A stretch of 64,000 nt of DNA from Bacteroidales bacterium (GTDB lineage Bacteria > Bacteroidota > Bacteroidia > Bacteroidales > UBA932), in NCBI GenBank assembly GCA_017430365.1, contig JAFRNC010000002.1:124001-188000 (forward strand). Direction: 5' to 3'. A program made the position numbers and the translations under genes. Positions 1 to 8,051 of this stretch are shown here, in pieces; within the stretch, counting starts at the first letter, position 1, and the number at the start of each line of letters is the position of its first letter. Below the pieces are notes generated by a model that worked only from the letters and a program-made list of their open reading frames with translations, did not search any database and had not been told where the DNA came from.

Positions 1-1024
1 AAGCGCCATAGGTGAAGTCGATCTGGCCGCCGACACCGCTGTAGAACTTCGTGCCGAGAGAGTCGGCGCAGACCTGGCCGGTGATGTCCACCTGGAGGGC
101 GGAGTTGATGGCGCAGACCTTCGGGTTCTTTGCGATGATATACGGATCGTTGGTGTAGCCGACATCCATCATTGCCACCATCGGGTTGTCGTCGATGAAG
201 TCATAGACCTCCTGCGAACCCATGAGGAAAGTGGAAACCATCTTGCCCTTGTCGATCTTCTTGTTCATGCCGTTGATGACGCCTTTCTTCACGAGCGGCA
301 GCACGCCGTCGGCGAACATCTCGGTGTGGATACCAAGGTTCTTGTGGTCGCCGAGCTGTGCCAGCACAGCGTTGGGGATGGCGCCGATACCCATCTGCAG
401 GCAGGCTCCGTCTTCCACCAGATTGGCGCAGTTGATACCGATCTTGGTCTCGATCTCGGAGGGCTCGGAGAAATGGGCGGGCATCAGCGGGGTGTTGTCC
501 TCCACGAAGAGGTCGATCATGCTGGCCGGGATGACGGCGTCGCCCCAGGCGCGGGGGACGTACTTGTTGACCACGGCGATGACCGTCTTGGCGCATTCGA
601 TGGCTGCCAGGGTGGCATCGACGGAAGTTCCGAGCGACACATAACCGTGCTTGTCGACGGGAGAGACCTGGATCATGGCCACGTCGCAGGGAAGTACACC
701 GCTGCGATAGAGTTTCTGGGTCTCGCTGAGGAAGATCGGAATGTAGTCGGCCCAGCCGGCCTGGACGTTCTTGCGGACGTTGCCGCCCACGAAGAAGGCC
801 TGGTGGAAGAAAGTGCCCTGGAAGCGCTCCTCGGTATACGGAGCAACTCCTTCCGTGTGGAGGTGATGGATGCGGACATCCTTCAGTTCGCCGGCCTCGC
901 CGCGGCGGCAAAGGGCCTGGATAAGGACCTGGGGCGCGCTGGCCACGCTGCTCAGGTGGATGTGGTCACCGCTCTTGACGACCTTTACGGCTTCGTCGGC
1001 GGAGATGAATTTGATATTCTGCAT
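1..1024 (-). CDS. Acetyl-CoA hydrolase/4-hydroxybutyrate-type CoA-transferase, partial
   Basis: The reverse strand is open from an ATG at 1024 to the window edge, giving about 341 residues and lacking the C-terminus. The translation starts MQNIKFISADEAV and contains HLHTEGVAPY, AWGDAVIPASMIDLFVE, GIHTEMFADG and GSQEVYDFIDDNP, all typical of the acetyl-CoA hydrolase/transferase family. The Glu in GIHTEMFADG (about residue 235) matches the position of the catalytic glutamate reported near 238 in 4-hydroxybutyrate CoA-transferase. The enzyme moves CoA between acyl-CoA and acetate or a related acid in fermentation. Substrate cannot be assigned. It is divergent from mazG. The window end has cut it; nothing suggests a broken gene. 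Confidence 0.88.
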   Translation of the reverse strand, partial: MQNIKFISADEAVKVVKSGDHIHLSSVASAPQVLIQALCRRGEAGELKDVRIHHLHTEGVAPYTEERFQGTFFHQAFFVGGNVRKNVQAGWADYIPIFLSETQKLYRSGVLPCDVAMIQVSPVDKHGYVSLGTSVDATLAAIECAKTVIAVVNKYVPRAWGDAVIPASMIDLFVEDNTPLMPAHFSEPSEIETKIGINCANLVEDGACLQMGIGAIPNAVLAQLGDHKNLGIHTEMFADGVLPLVKKGVINGMNKKIDKGKMVSTFLMGSQEVYDFIDDNPMVAMMDVGYTNDPYIIAKNPKVCAINSALQVDITGQVCADSLGTKFYSGVGGQIDFTYGA

Positions 1025-1090
1025 ATGCTGTCAGGATTGTTTTTGGTTCTTATGAAACGCAAATTTAACAATTTTAGTAATTTTGTGACC

Positions 1091-1870
1091 ATGAAAAGAG
1101 AAAAAGAACTGCAGGCATTCGAAAGACTGCTTGACATCATGGACGATCTGCGGGAAAAGTGTCCCTGGGACCGCAAACAGACCATCGATTCCCTCCGTCC
1201 GAATACCATCGAAGAAACCTACGAACTTGCCGACGCCATACTCGCCCACGACATGCACAATATCGCAAAGGAACTGGGCGACCTGCTCCTGCATATAGTG
1301 TTCTATGCCAAGATCGGCTCGGAGACCGGTGATTTCGACATCTCCGACGTATGCAATATGCTCTGCGACAAGCTCATCTACCGTCACCCACACGTCTATG
1401 GCGACGTTCAGGCCGAAACCGCCGGGCAAGTAGTACAGAACTGGGAGCAGCTCAAGCGCAAGGAGAAGGACGGCAACAAGACCGTGCTCTCGGGCGTTCC
1501 TGACAGCCTCCCCTCCCTCATCAAAGCCTACCGTATGCAGGACAAGGCCCGCGCCGTGGGCTTCGACTGGGAGAAGAAGGAGGATGTGTGGGACAAAGTC
1601 GCAGAAGAGCTAGGAGAATTGCGCGAAGAGTTGGCAAACGGGACGAAGGAGCACCAGGAGGCCGAACTCGGAGATTTCATCTTTTCTGTCGTCAATGCGG
1701 CCAGACTGTACCACCTCAATCCCGACACCGCCCTCGAGATGACCAACCTCAAATTCAAGCGCCGCTTCACCGCCCTTGAACTCCGCGCCAAGGAAATGGG
1801 ACGCGACCTGGGCGACATGACACTGGCGGAGATGGACGCCATCTGGGACGAGATAAAGTCCCGGGAATAA
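1091..1870 (+). CDS. mazG: MazG nucleoside triphosphate pyrophosphohydrolase
   Basis: This 259-residue protein has the tandem MazG arrangement. The first domain (about 1-110) has CPWDRKQT, EETYELADAI and a following ELGDLLLHIVFYA. The second (about 150-250) has AEELGELREEL and ELGDFIFSVVNAARL. The acidic ExxE/ExxD residues bind magnesium. MazG hydrolyses NTPs to NMP and pyrophosphate and is linked to nucleotide sanitation and stress. The ATG at 1091 was chosen because the protein then begins at the usual family N-terminus (MKREKELQAFERLLDIM); an in-frame ATG at 1051 would add 13 lysine- and asparagine-rich residues. A TAATTTTG box ends five bases before the chosen ATG. The next gene starts one base after the stop. 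Confidence 0.93.
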   Translation: MKREKELQAFERLLDIMDDLREKCPWDRKQTIDSLRPNTIEETYELADAILAHDMHNIAKELGDLLLHIVFYAKIGSETGDFDISDVCNMLCDKLIYRHPHVYGDVQAETAGQVVQNWEQLKRKEKDGNKTVLSGVPDSLPSLIKAYRMQDKARAVGFDWEKKEDVWDKVAEELGELREELANGTKEHQEAELGDFIFSVVNAARLYHLNPDTALEMTNLKFKRRFTALELRAKEMGRDLGDMTLAEMDAIWDEIKSRE

Positions 1871-1871
1871 T

Positions 1872-2990
1872 ATGGGCTACACCGTCCGGGAAGTGGCCGG
1901 GCCACGCGAATTCAGGCAGTTCTTCCAGTTCCAGAACCGCTTGTATCGCAATTGCGCGACCTATGTCCCTTCTCTGGACTTCGACCAGAAACGCACCCTT
2001 TCGCACAGTCCATGCCTTGATTATTGCAAGCAGAAGCTCCTGCTGTGTTTCGACGGGTCCGGACAGATCGCCGGACGCTGCTGCGCCATCATCAATCCCC
2101 GCTACAACGAACTCTACGGCACCCGGCGGATGAGATTCGGATGGACTGATTTCACAGACGATTTCGAAGCGGCACAGGCGCTCCTCGGCAGCGCCGCCGA
2201 ATGGGGGCGCAGCGAAGGCATGAATGAAATCCACGGCCCGCTGGGATACAATTCGATGTACAAACAGGGACTCGTGGTCGAAGGGTTCGACAGGGTCCCG
2301 CAGTCGAACAATTTGTACAATTTCGACTATTACCCCGGATTCCTGGAGCGGCTGGGATTCGTCAAGGAAGCCGACTGGATACAGTACCGCATTCCCGCCG
2401 GAGGACCGGTTCCCGAAAAGATCGGGAGAATCGCACGCATGCAGATGGAGCGCTATGGTCTCAGGATAGCCGACATCGAAATAATCAAAAAGCGCAAAGA
2501 CCTGATTTCAAAATTCTTCAGGGAATACAATTCCTCTTTCATGGCGGTAAGGAACTTCGTACCGCTTACAGAAAGGGAAATCGAAGAAGAGGGAGCGACC
2601 TATACCGGAGCACTCGACAACAGGTTCTCCTGCATCGTGATGGATGAGGACGACGATATAGCGGCATTCGGCATATGCATCCCGTCCCTGTCCGAGGCCC
2701 TGAAAAAAGCCGGGGGTTATTTATTCCCTACCGGATGGTGGCACCTTTTGCATGCCCGGAAACATTGTGACACGGTCGACATGATGCTTGTAGGGGTAAG
2801 CCCCAAATGGCGCGGCAAAGGCCTTTCGGCCATCCTGCACAGCCGGCTCGGAGAGAGTTTCAGGCAGAACGGCGTAAAATGGTGTATCTCGAACCCGCAG
2901 TTCGAGGACAATCCGGCCCTGAAGATATGGGATTCCTATCCGCAGAAGGAACTATACATCCGTCGGCGGATATACATCAGGGAAATCTGA
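1872..2990 (+). CDS. GNAT-like acyltransferase family protein (YghO-like)
   Basis: This 372-residue protein is cotranscribed with mazG (one-base gap). Its C-terminal part (about 230-372) shows a GNAT-type acetyl-CoA loop, LVGVSPKWRGKGLSAIL, followed by an Asn-Pro-rich strand/helix segment as in N-acetyltransferases. The N-terminal half (VREVAGPREFRQFFQFQNRLY, then GPLGYNSMYKQGLVVEGFD) resembles the YghO-type proteins found in many Bacteroidetes. The substrate is unknown. There is no signal peptide, so it should be cytoplasmic. Length fits the family. The fold is supported by the loop; the YghO relationship is from memory of the family. Confidence 0.65.
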   Translation: MGYTVREVAGPREFRQFFQFQNRLYRNCATYVPSLDFDQKRTLSHSPCLDYCKQKLLLCFDGSGQIAGRCCAIINPRYNELYGTRRMRFGWTDFTDDFEAAQALLGSAAEWGRSEGMNEIHGPLGYNSMYKQGLVVEGFDRVPQSNNLYNFDYYPGFLERLGFVKEADWIQYRIPAGGPVPEKIGRIARMQMERYGLRIADIEIIKKRKDLISKFFREYNSSFMAVRNFVPLTEREIEEEGATYTGALDNRFSCIVMDEDDDIAAFGICIPSLSEALKKAGGYLFPTGWWHLLHARKHCDTVDMMLVGVSPKWRGKGLSAILHSRLGESFRQNGVKWCISNPQFEDNPALKIWDSYPQKELYIRRRIYIREI

Positions 2991-3004
2991 GGCGGAAACG
3001 CCTT

Positions 3005-3190
3005 CTATTTGAACCACTCGGTAAGATGGTTCTTGGCCCACAGATAATAGAGGGCCAGGCCGATCCAGCTGGTGGCCAGTACCACTACGGCGCAGATGAT
3101 TTTGGCGACCAGGGAGATGGGTTTCTTGAAGATGTCGACTACCGCGAGGATCGCGAGGACCAGGCCGACCAGATAAACGATTTTTGCCAT
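3005..3190 (-). CDS. Small inner-membrane protein (PLDc_N-like)
   Basis: A 61-residue protein with two hydrophobic segments (about 4-20 and 29-50) separated by a short basic/Pro turn (FKKPIS), ending TSWIGLALYYLWAKNHLTEWFK. The end pattern, a glycine-containing helix followed by a short basic tail, resembles the phospholipase D-nuclease N-terminal (PLDc_N) mini-domain that often stands alone in Bacteroidetes. No enzymatic residues are present. It lies 25 bases downstream of rubrerythrin on the same strand and converges with the acetyltransferase-like gene. The real function is unknown. Confidence 0.6.
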   Translation of the reverse strand: MAKIVYLVGLVLAILAVVDIFKKPISLVAKIICAVVVLATSWIGLALYYLWAKNHLTEWFK

Positions 3191-3215
3191 ATCGATTGAT
3201 TATTGAATTAATTGT

Positions 3216-3764
3216 CTAGTAGTTGGCTGCCAGGATCTGGAAATAGTCGCGCGGATGGTCGCAAACGGGGCATACTTCCGGGGCTTCCTTCCCTACGACT
3301 ATATGTCCGCAATTCGAGCACTGCCAGATCACGTCGCCGTCGCGGGTAAACACGATCTTCTTCTCGATATTGTCCAGCAGCTTGCGGAAGCGCTCCTCGT
3401 GGCTCTTCTCGATGGCGCCTACCATCTCGAACTTATCCGCTATCTCGTCGAATCCCTCTTCGCGGGCCTCGGCAGCCATTCTGGCATACATATCGGTCCA
3501 CTCGAAGTTTTCGCCGTCGGCTGCATCGGCCAGGTTGACCGTCGTTCCGGGAACCTTGCCGCCATGCAGGTATTTATACCAGATCTCGGCATGTTCCTTC
3601 TCATTGGCCGCCGTCTCCTCGAACAGCTTTGAAATCTGGACGAAACCGTCCTTCTTCGCCTTTGAAGCGTAGAATGTGTACTTGTTGCGGGCCATTGATT
3701 CCCCCGCAAAGGCTTCCTGGAGATTCTTCTCCGTCCTGGTGCCTTTCAAATCGAATGCTTTCAT
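3216..3764 (-). CDS. rbr: Rubrerythrin
   Basis: This 182-residue protein has an N-terminal ferritin-like diiron domain (about 1-140) with [26 protein letters not shown] and [12 protein letters not shown], supplying the Glu and ExxH ligands. A C-terminal rubredoxin-like domain (about 145-182) has WQCSNCGHI and [11 protein letters not shown], the two CxxC pairs that bind iron. Rubrerythrin reduces hydrogen peroxide in anaerobes, consistent with the oxygen-scavenging cytochrome bd genes close by. The start was set at 3764 ([15 protein letters not shown]), the normal family N-terminus; the open frame upstream reads into the neighbouring gene. Confidence 0.96.
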   Translation of the reverse strand: MKAFDLKGTRTEKNLQEAFAGESMARNKYTFYASKAKKDGFVQISKLFEETAANEKEHAEIWYKYLHGGKVPGTTVNLADAADGENFEWTDMYARMAAEAREEGFDEIADKFEMVGAIEKSHEERFRKLLDNIEKKIVFTRDGDVIWQCSNCGHIVVGKEAPEVCPVCDHPRDYFQILAANY

Positions 3765-3780
3765 GATATATTTATTGCTT

Positions 3781-4644
3781 TTATTTGCTGAAACGGAAAG
3801 TGCCGGACACCGGCCAGTGGTCCGAAATATAGGGGACGCCATAGTCCCCGGTCAACAGGTCATAGCGCTCCGCGGTCACGCCACGGTAGAAAATATGGTC
3901 TATTATGTCTTCACCGTCAGGGACATGCTTGTTGCCCCAGTCATTGAAAGTATTGCGGCCGTCGGTAACCGGCGCAGTCTCGCGGCATTCCGCGAGCTCG
4001 GCACGGATGGGATCCAGGATGGGATTGTCCCAATTGGCATTGAAGTCACCCGTCAGGAAAACAACGTCGCCCTCGGGCACCAGGGCCTTCATGCGCTCCA
4101 TGATCAGCTTGCCGGCCTCTTCGCGCGCCACCTTGCCCACATGGTCGAAATGGGTGTTGAAGAACCAGACATCGCGTCCGGAGAGCTTGTCATGCAGCTG
4201 AGCCCATGTTACGATGCGGCGGCAGGCTCCGTCCCAGCCGAGGGAGACGGTATCGGGAGTTTCGCTCAACCAGTAAGTATCGCACTGTATCACATCGAAA
4301 CGGTCCTTTTTCCAGAAAATGGCATTCGCCTCGCCCCTCTCGAGCCCGTCGTCACGGCACACGCCGTAACGCCCGTACCCGGGAAGATTGTCATCCATAT
4401 AGTTGACCTGGACGATATATCCCTCCTGGATGCCGATCAGGTCGGGGTCCGACTCCCCTATCATGCGGATCACAGCTTCACGCCGGTTGTTCCAGCAGTT
4501 GTCGCCGTCGAAATCCTCCCTCGGAGAGAGCCTTATATTGAAAGTCATCACACGGATGTCGGGATTGTGGCCGGAGCCGCAGGAGGCGAGAAATGAGCCC
4601 AGGAGCAGGGCGGGCAGAAACGCCGCCAGGAGAAACCTTTTCAT
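3781..4644 (-). CDS. Endonuclease/exonuclease/phosphatase-fold lipoprotein
   Basis: This 287-residue protein starts with a lipoprotein signal peptide ([20 protein letters not shown], with SC at the lipobox), so it should be anchored on the periplasmic or outer face. The mature part has the EEP superfamily landmarks in order: [11 protein letters not shown] (Asn), DLIGIQEGY (catalytic Glu), [10 protein letters not shown] (His), FLTGDFNAN (Asp/Asn) and ISDHWPVSG (the C-terminal SDHxP). These proteins are metal-dependent phosphodiesterases; in Bacteroidetes they may act on DNA, sphingolipid or inositol-phosphate substrates. Substrate is not deducible. It is divergent from the cytochrome bd operon. 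Confidence 0.88.
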   Translation of the reverse strand: MKRFLLAAFLPALLLGSFLASCGSGHNPDIRVMTFNIRLSPREDFDGDNCWNNRREAVIRMIGESDPDLIGIQEGYIVQVNYMDDNLPGYGRYGVCRDDGLERGEANAIFWKKDRFDVIQCDTYWLSETPDTVSLGWDGACRRIVTWAQLHDKLSGRDVWFFNTHFDHVGKVAREEAGKLIMERMKALVPEGDVVFLTGDFNANWDNPILDPIRAELAECRETAPVTDGRNTFNDWGNKHVPDGEDIIDHIFYRGVTAERYDLLTGDYGVPYISDHWPVSGTFRFSK

Positions 4645-4657
4645 GGGATAGTCTGTT

Positions 4658-4689
4658 TTTGCAAATATACGAATTAATTGCTAAATTTG
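4658..4689 (+). promoter_or_regulatory. Bacteroidetes-type promoter of the cytochrome bd operon
   Basis: TTTG at 4658-4661 is followed after 20 bases by TAAATTTG at 4682-4689, matching the -33/-7 consensus for the Bacteroidetes primary sigma factor. The -7 box ends eight bases before the ATG of the DUF4492 gene, so the transcript would have almost no leader. Confidence 0.7.
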
Positions 4690-4697
4690 AGAGAACT

Positions 4698-4967
4698 ATG
4701 AAAACCTTCAAAGATATAACGGTCGGGGTATGGCATTTCTACCGCGACGGTTTCCGCAACATGACTTGGGGACGGCCGCTGATATGGCTCATCCTACTGA
4801 AAGTTTTCATCCTTTTCGCCATCCTCAGGGTCTTCTTCTTCAAGCCCGCATTCTCCGGACTCAGCGACGAAGAGCGCAGCCGCGCTGTCGGCGAGAGGAT
4901 TGCAGGTGCACCGCCTCAGGAAATCCAGGACGGAGCGGAACCGTCTGTCTCAACGTTCAACCTGTAA
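4698..4967 (+). CDS. DUF4492 small membrane protein, cytochrome bd accessory
   Basis: This 89-residue protein has one clear membrane helix (about 29-47, LIWLILLKVFILFAILRVFFF) after an amphipathic N-terminus (VGVWHFYRDGFRNMTWGRPLIW). DUF4492 proteins are found directly upstream of cydA in Bacteroidetes and epsilonproteobacteria, so a role like CydX in assembling or stabilising cytochrome bd is likely, though inferred from context. The gene ends 12 bases before cydA. The ATG at 4698 gives the normal start; upstream codons in the same frame belong to the divergent gene region. Confidence 0.8.
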   Translation: MKTFKDITVGVWHFYRDGFRNMTWGRPLIWLILLKVFILFAILRVFFFKPAFSGLSDEERSRAVGERIAGAPPQEIQDGAEPSVSTFNL

Positions 4968-4979
4968 AAACCTATACAT

Positions 4980-6467
4980 ATGGATGTGATCGCATGGTCC
5001 AGGATCCAGTTCGCGATGACCGCCGCGTACCACTGGCTATTCGTGCCGCTCACCCTCGGGGTGGCGTTCGTCATGGCAGTAATGGAAACGCTCTATGTCG
5101 TCAAGAAGGATGAATTCTGGAAGAAAACAGCACAATTCTGGATGAAGCTTTTCGCCATCAACTTTGCCGTAGGCATCGCGACAGGCATCATCCTCGAATT
5201 CGAATTCGGCACGAACTGGAGCAATTACTCATGGTTCGTAGGCGACATGTTCGGCGCCCCCCTCGCAATCGAGGGAATCCTCGCCTTCTTCATGGAAGCC
5301 ACTTTCTTCGCCGTTATGTTCTTCGGCTGGGAAAAAGTGAGCAAACGATTCCATCTTGTCTCCACCTGGCTGACCGGGATAGGAGCCGCGATATCCGCCT
5401 ACTGGATCCTGGTCGCCAACGGCTGGATGCAGAATCCTGTCGGAACCACATTCAACCCCGACACTGTCAGAAGCGAGATGGCTTCCGCACAGGCTTTCTG
5501 GGAGGTTATCTCCAATCCCGTGGCAGTGAGCAAGTTCTTCCATTCGGTAACGAGCGGATGGGTTACGGGAGGCATCTTCGTGGTAGGCGTCAGCTGCTGG
5601 TATCTGATAAAGAACCGCCAGAAGAAATTCGCCAGGGCCAGCATACTCATCGGCAGCATAGTCGGCATCGTAGGCTCTTTCGCCGTGATGCTCTCAGGCG
5701 ACTCGTCCGGCGTCCATGCCGCAGAATTCCAGCCCATGAAACTCGCCGCGGCTGAAGGGTTGCAGGACGGAGGAAAGCGCGCCGCCTTCACCATCGTTCC
5801 AGGGATAAAGATTCCCGGAATGCTCTCCATCCTGGCGACGCACGACATCGACGGCTTCGTCCCCGGCATCAACGACATCCTCAACGGTTACACCGACAAT
5901 GACGGAAACGTGATTCCCTCCGTGTCCGAAAAGATGCAGCGCGGCCGCACCGCCCTCTATGCACTGGCACAGTACCGCGCCCTGAATGATACCGATCCGG
6001 ATGCCGCCGCACAGGCACGCACCCTGCTCGATGCGAATGTCCAGTATATGGGCTATGGCCATCTGGAGAAACCTGAAGACGTAATACCACCAGTGGGTGT
6101 CGTGTTCTGGGCTTTCCGTCTGATGATAGGACTTGGCATGCTTGCGCTCCTGGTAATGCTGATTGCCGGCTGGATGGCATGGAAAGACCGGCTTGACGGC
6201 AAGAAATGGCTCTGGATAGCCGCCATCGTCTGCATACCGCTCGTATATATAGGCGGCCAGTGCGGCTGGATTGTCGCCGAGGTCGGCCGCCAGCCCTGGA
6301 CGATCCAGGGCCTCCTGCCCGTAAACGTAGCAATATCGAGCCTCAGCGCCGGTGCGGTGAAGACCACCTTCTTCCTGTTCCTGGCCATCTTCACCCTTTT
6401 CCTGGTCATCGAGATACGCATCATGATAGGAGCCATCAAGAAAGGCCCTGAAACCCCAAACGAATAA
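4980..6467 (+). CDS. cydA: Cytochrome bd ubiquinol/menaquinol oxidase subunit I
   Basis: This 495-residue multi-span membrane protein has the CydA hallmarks: the N-terminal IQFAMTAAYHWLFVPLTLG with the heme b595 histidine (residue 18), the FFHSVTSGWV segment with the b558 histidine, and the C-terminal GWIVAEVGRQPWTIQGLLP signature. Between the central helices is a periplasmic Q-loop region (about 255-350) with FVPGINDILNGYT. The oxidase reduces oxygen to water using menaquinol in anaerobes tolerant of micromolar oxygen. It forms a complex with CydB encoded just downstream (four-base gap) and probably with the DUF4492 peptide upstream. Confidence 0.97.
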   Translation: MDVIAWSRIQFAMTAAYHWLFVPLTLGVAFVMAVMETLYVVKKDEFWKKTAQFWMKLFAINFAVGIATGIILEFEFGTNWSNYSWFVGDMFGAPLAIEGILAFFMEATFFAVMFFGWEKVSKRFHLVSTWLTGIGAAISAYWILVANGWMQNPVGTTFNPDTVRSEMASAQAFWEVISNPVAVSKFFHSVTSGWVTGGIFVVGVSCWYLIKNRQKKFARASILIGSIVGIVGSFAVMLSGDSSGVHAAEFQPMKLAAAEGLQDGGKRAAFTIVPGIKIPGMLSILATHDIDGFVPGINDILNGYTDNDGNVIPSVSEKMQRGRTALYALAQYRALNDTDPDAAAQARTLLDANVQYMGYGHLEKPEDVIPPVGVVFWAFRLMIGLGMLALLVMLIAGWMAWKDRLDGKKWLWIAAIVCIPLVYIGGQCGWIVAEVGRQPWTIQGLLPVNVAISSLSAGAVKTTFFLFLAIFTLFLVIEIRIMIGAIKKGPETPNE

Positions 6468-6471
6468 CGCC

Positions 6472-7611
6472 ATGTCCTATACTTTCCTACAGAATTACTG
6501 GTGGTTCCTGATCGCCCTTCTGGGCGGTCTGCTGGTCTTCCTGATGTTCGTTCAGGGAGCAAACCTCCATCTCGGCAACCGGAAACTATCCGATCTACAG
6601 AAACGGATGATCCTCAACTCCACCGGCCGCAAATGGGAGCTGACCTTCACTACGCTTGTCACTTTCGGAGGAGCATTCTTCGCTTCGTTCCCTCTCTTCT
6701 ACAGCACGAGCTTCGGCGGCGCATACTGGGTATGGATATTGATCCTCATAACATTCGTATTCCAGGCAGTTTCCTACGAATTCCAGAACAAGAAGGAGAA
6801 CCTCATCGGGGTCAAGGGCTTCCGCGTAGCACTGATGGCCAACGGCATCCTCGCTCCATTACTGGTAGGTACAGCCGTGGGCACCTTCTTCACCGGATCC
6901 GACTTTGCCGTAAACAAGCTTGCCATTGCTGACCCCTCCGCCCCCGTAATCAGCACTTGGGGCAACGGATGGCATGGCCTTGAGGCGCTCGGGCAATTCC
7001 ATGCAGTGCTGCTGGGCTGCGCCGTCATGTTTCTGACCGCCATACTCGGTGCACTGTATATCCTCAACAACGTCGACGATAATGAAATCCAAGCCCAGAT
7101 GCGGCAATCAATCAAGAAGGAAACAGTTCCGTTCCTCGTATTCTTCCTTTGCTGGCTGGTGATCCTGCTGGTATGCCAGGGATACGCCGTCGACGAGTCC
7201 GGAATCGTATCATTAGAGAAGTTCAAATACCTGCACAACCTGCTGCAGATGCCCGTCGTACTGGTAATGCTGCTTATCGGCGTAGTACTCGTCCTCTGGG
7301 GTATCTTCAAGGGGGCTTTCTCGAAATCACGTGGCGGCATCTGGCCTGCCGGCGCCGGTACAGTACTCGTGGTCATGGCCGTCTTCTTCCTGGCGGGTTA
7401 CAACGGGACCGCATATTATCCGTCCTGCACCGACCTCCAGAGTTCGCTGTCGATAAGGAACAGTTCTTCCAGCCAGTTTACCCTGCAGGTGATGTTCTGG
7501 GTGTCTCTGCTCATACCTTTCGTTGTCGCATACATAGCCTACGCATGGCATCAGATGGACCGCAAGAAGATCACACAGGACGAAATATCAGACACGCCGC
7601 ACAAATATTGA
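6472..7611 (+). CDS. cydB: Cytochrome bd oxidase subunit II
   Basis: This 379-residue integral membrane protein begins MSYTFLQNYWWFLIALLGGLLVFLMFVQGAN, the usual CydB N-terminus with the quinol-oxidase Trp-rich first helix. Eight or more hydrophobic segments are visible, including FFTGSDFAVNKL and GNGWHGLEAL and the C-terminal SLLIPFVVAYIAYAWHQMD. It is the heme-free structural partner of CydA. It is the last gene of the DUF4492-cydA-cydB operon; the next transcription unit is the tRNA-Asp gene. Confidence 0.97.
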   Translation: MSYTFLQNYWWFLIALLGGLLVFLMFVQGANLHLGNRKLSDLQKRMILNSTGRKWELTFTTLVTFGGAFFASFPLFYSTSFGGAYWVWILILITFVFQAVSYEFQNKKENLIGVKGFRVALMANGILAPLLVGTAVGTFFTGSDFAVNKLAIADPSAPVISTWGNGWHGLEALGQFHAVLLGCAVMFLTAILGALYILNNVDDNEIQAQMRQSIKKETVPFLVFFLCWLVILLVCQGYAVDESGIVSLEKFKYLHNLLQMPVVLVMLLIGVVLVLWGIFKGAFSKSRGGIWPAGAGTVLVVMAVFFLAGYNGTAYYPSCTDLQSSLSIRNSSSSQFTLQVMFWVSLLIPFVVAYIAYAWHQMDRKKITQDEISDTPHKY

Positions 7612-7651
7612 CAAACTTTCTTCCCGGCAGGATAAAAAAGTTTTGATTTTT

Positions 7652-7682
7652 TTTGCACACTAAAAAAAACTCTATATCTTTG
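7652..7682 (+). promoter_or_regulatory. Promoter of tRNA-Asp
   Basis: TTTG at 7652-7655 and TATCTTTG at 7675-7682 are separated by 19 bases, an excellent match to the Bacteroidetes -33/-7 consensus. An A-rich spacer lies between. Predicted transcription starts near 7688, so the tRNA precursor carries a GC-rich 5' leader of about 107 nt. Confidence 0.8.
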
Positions 7683-7687
7683 CAATC

Positions 7688-7795
7688 CCAATCGCAGACA
7701 AGTGCCAGCAGGCGCTAGCGAAGGCCGGGCAGGGTTTGCCTCGAGCAACAGCAAGGCCGCAGCGGTAGGGTTTGGGGCAGGGCCCCAGTAAATTA
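7688..7795 (+). other. GC-rich 5' leader of the tRNA-Asp transcript
   Basis: This stretch between the predicted start point and the mature tRNA is GC-rich and contains a short hairpin, TGGGGC-AG-GGCCCCA, near its 3' end. It has no convincing reading frame and does not resemble a second tRNA. It is probably a precursor leader removed by RNase P; an independent small RNA cannot be excluded. Confidence 0.35.
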
Positions 7796-7869
7796 GGTGC
7801 GGTAGTTCAGCTGGTTAGAATGCCGGCCTGTCACGCCGGAGGTCGCGAGTTCGAGTCTCGTCCGCACCG
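7796..7869 (+). tRNA. tRNA-Asp (anticodon GTC)
   Basis: A full cloverleaf can be drawn. The acceptor GGTGCGG (7796-7802) pairs with CCGCACC (7862-7868), with G as discriminator at 7869. The D-arm is GTTCAGCTGGTTAGAAT. The anticodon stem CCGGC/GCCGG encloses CTGTCAC with anticodon GTC. The T-arm is GCGAG-TTCGAGT-CTCGT. CCA is not encoded. The 3' end of this gene is the integration site of the downstream mobile element; the gene remains intact because the element restores the 3' end. Confidence 0.97.
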
Positions 7870-7870
7870 C
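7850..7870 (+). repeat. attL, tRNA-Asp-side direct repeat
   Basis: This 21-bp sequence covers the T-loop to the discriminator base plus one base of tRNA-Asp. It is repeated at 15621-15641 with one mismatch (T at 7856 versus C at 15627). The identical core is CTCGTCCGCACCGC. Such duplications of a tRNA 3' end are the typical footprint of tyrosine-recombinase integration. Confidence 0.88.
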
Positions 7871-7872
7871 TT

Positions 7873-7907
7873 AAAACGCCTTTGCAGAAATCTGCGAGGC
7901 GTTTTTT
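7873..7907 (+). terminator. Rho-independent terminator after tRNA-Asp (element-borne)
   Basis: AAAACGCCT at 7873-7881 pairs with AGGCGTTTT at 7897-7905, with an inner GCAGA/CTGC stem and a run of T. It lies just inside the mobile element, so it replaces the original terminator that was displaced to the far end at 15642-15677. Confidence 0.85.
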
Positions 7908-7914
7908 GTTTCTA

Positions 7915-7937
7915 GTGCCCCAAATAATGCCCCATTT
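7915..7937 (+). repeat. Left arm-type repeat (double TGCCCCA)
   Basis: Two TGCCCCA motifs are spaced by a short AT stretch (TGCCCCA-AATAA-TGCCCCA) 45 bases inside attL. An almost identical pair in the same orientation occurs at 15513-15535 near attR. Paired copies at both ends are what integrase arm-binding sites look like; the role is inferred. Confidence 0.5.
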
Positions 7938-7956
7938 TTAGCGACAAAAAAGTAAT

Positions 7957-7988
7957 TTGCACGTGTCTAAATATGATTACATGTGCAA
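7957..7988. promoter_or_regulatory. Inverted repeat upstream of cargo gene
   Basis: TTGCACGTGT at 7957-7966 and ACATGTGCAA at 7979-7988 form a 10-bp inverted repeat with one mismatch around a 12-base AT-rich spacer. It could be an operator for the cargo gene or an accessory recombination site. No clear -7 box was found between it and the gene. Confidence 0.4.
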
Positions 7989-8051
7989 CATTTATGGATT
8001 GCCGGGGCTAGCTAAAGAAAAAGGCTCATTTTTTGCAGCCTCTTAATACAT

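Noticed and set aside
201..911. Arg/Pro-rich 236-codon minus-strand frame
   Set aside because: It is an out-of-frame shadow of the CoA-transferase gene, whose own frame is open through 1-1024 and matches its family motifs.
326..1090. Long N-terminal extension of MazG to 326
   Set aside because: The extra 255 codons are antisense to the CoA-transferase and show no domain; the MazG fold begins at 1091.
5694..6473. 259-codon minus-strand frame opposite cydA
   Set aside because: Antisense shadow of a strongly conserved oxidase gene.
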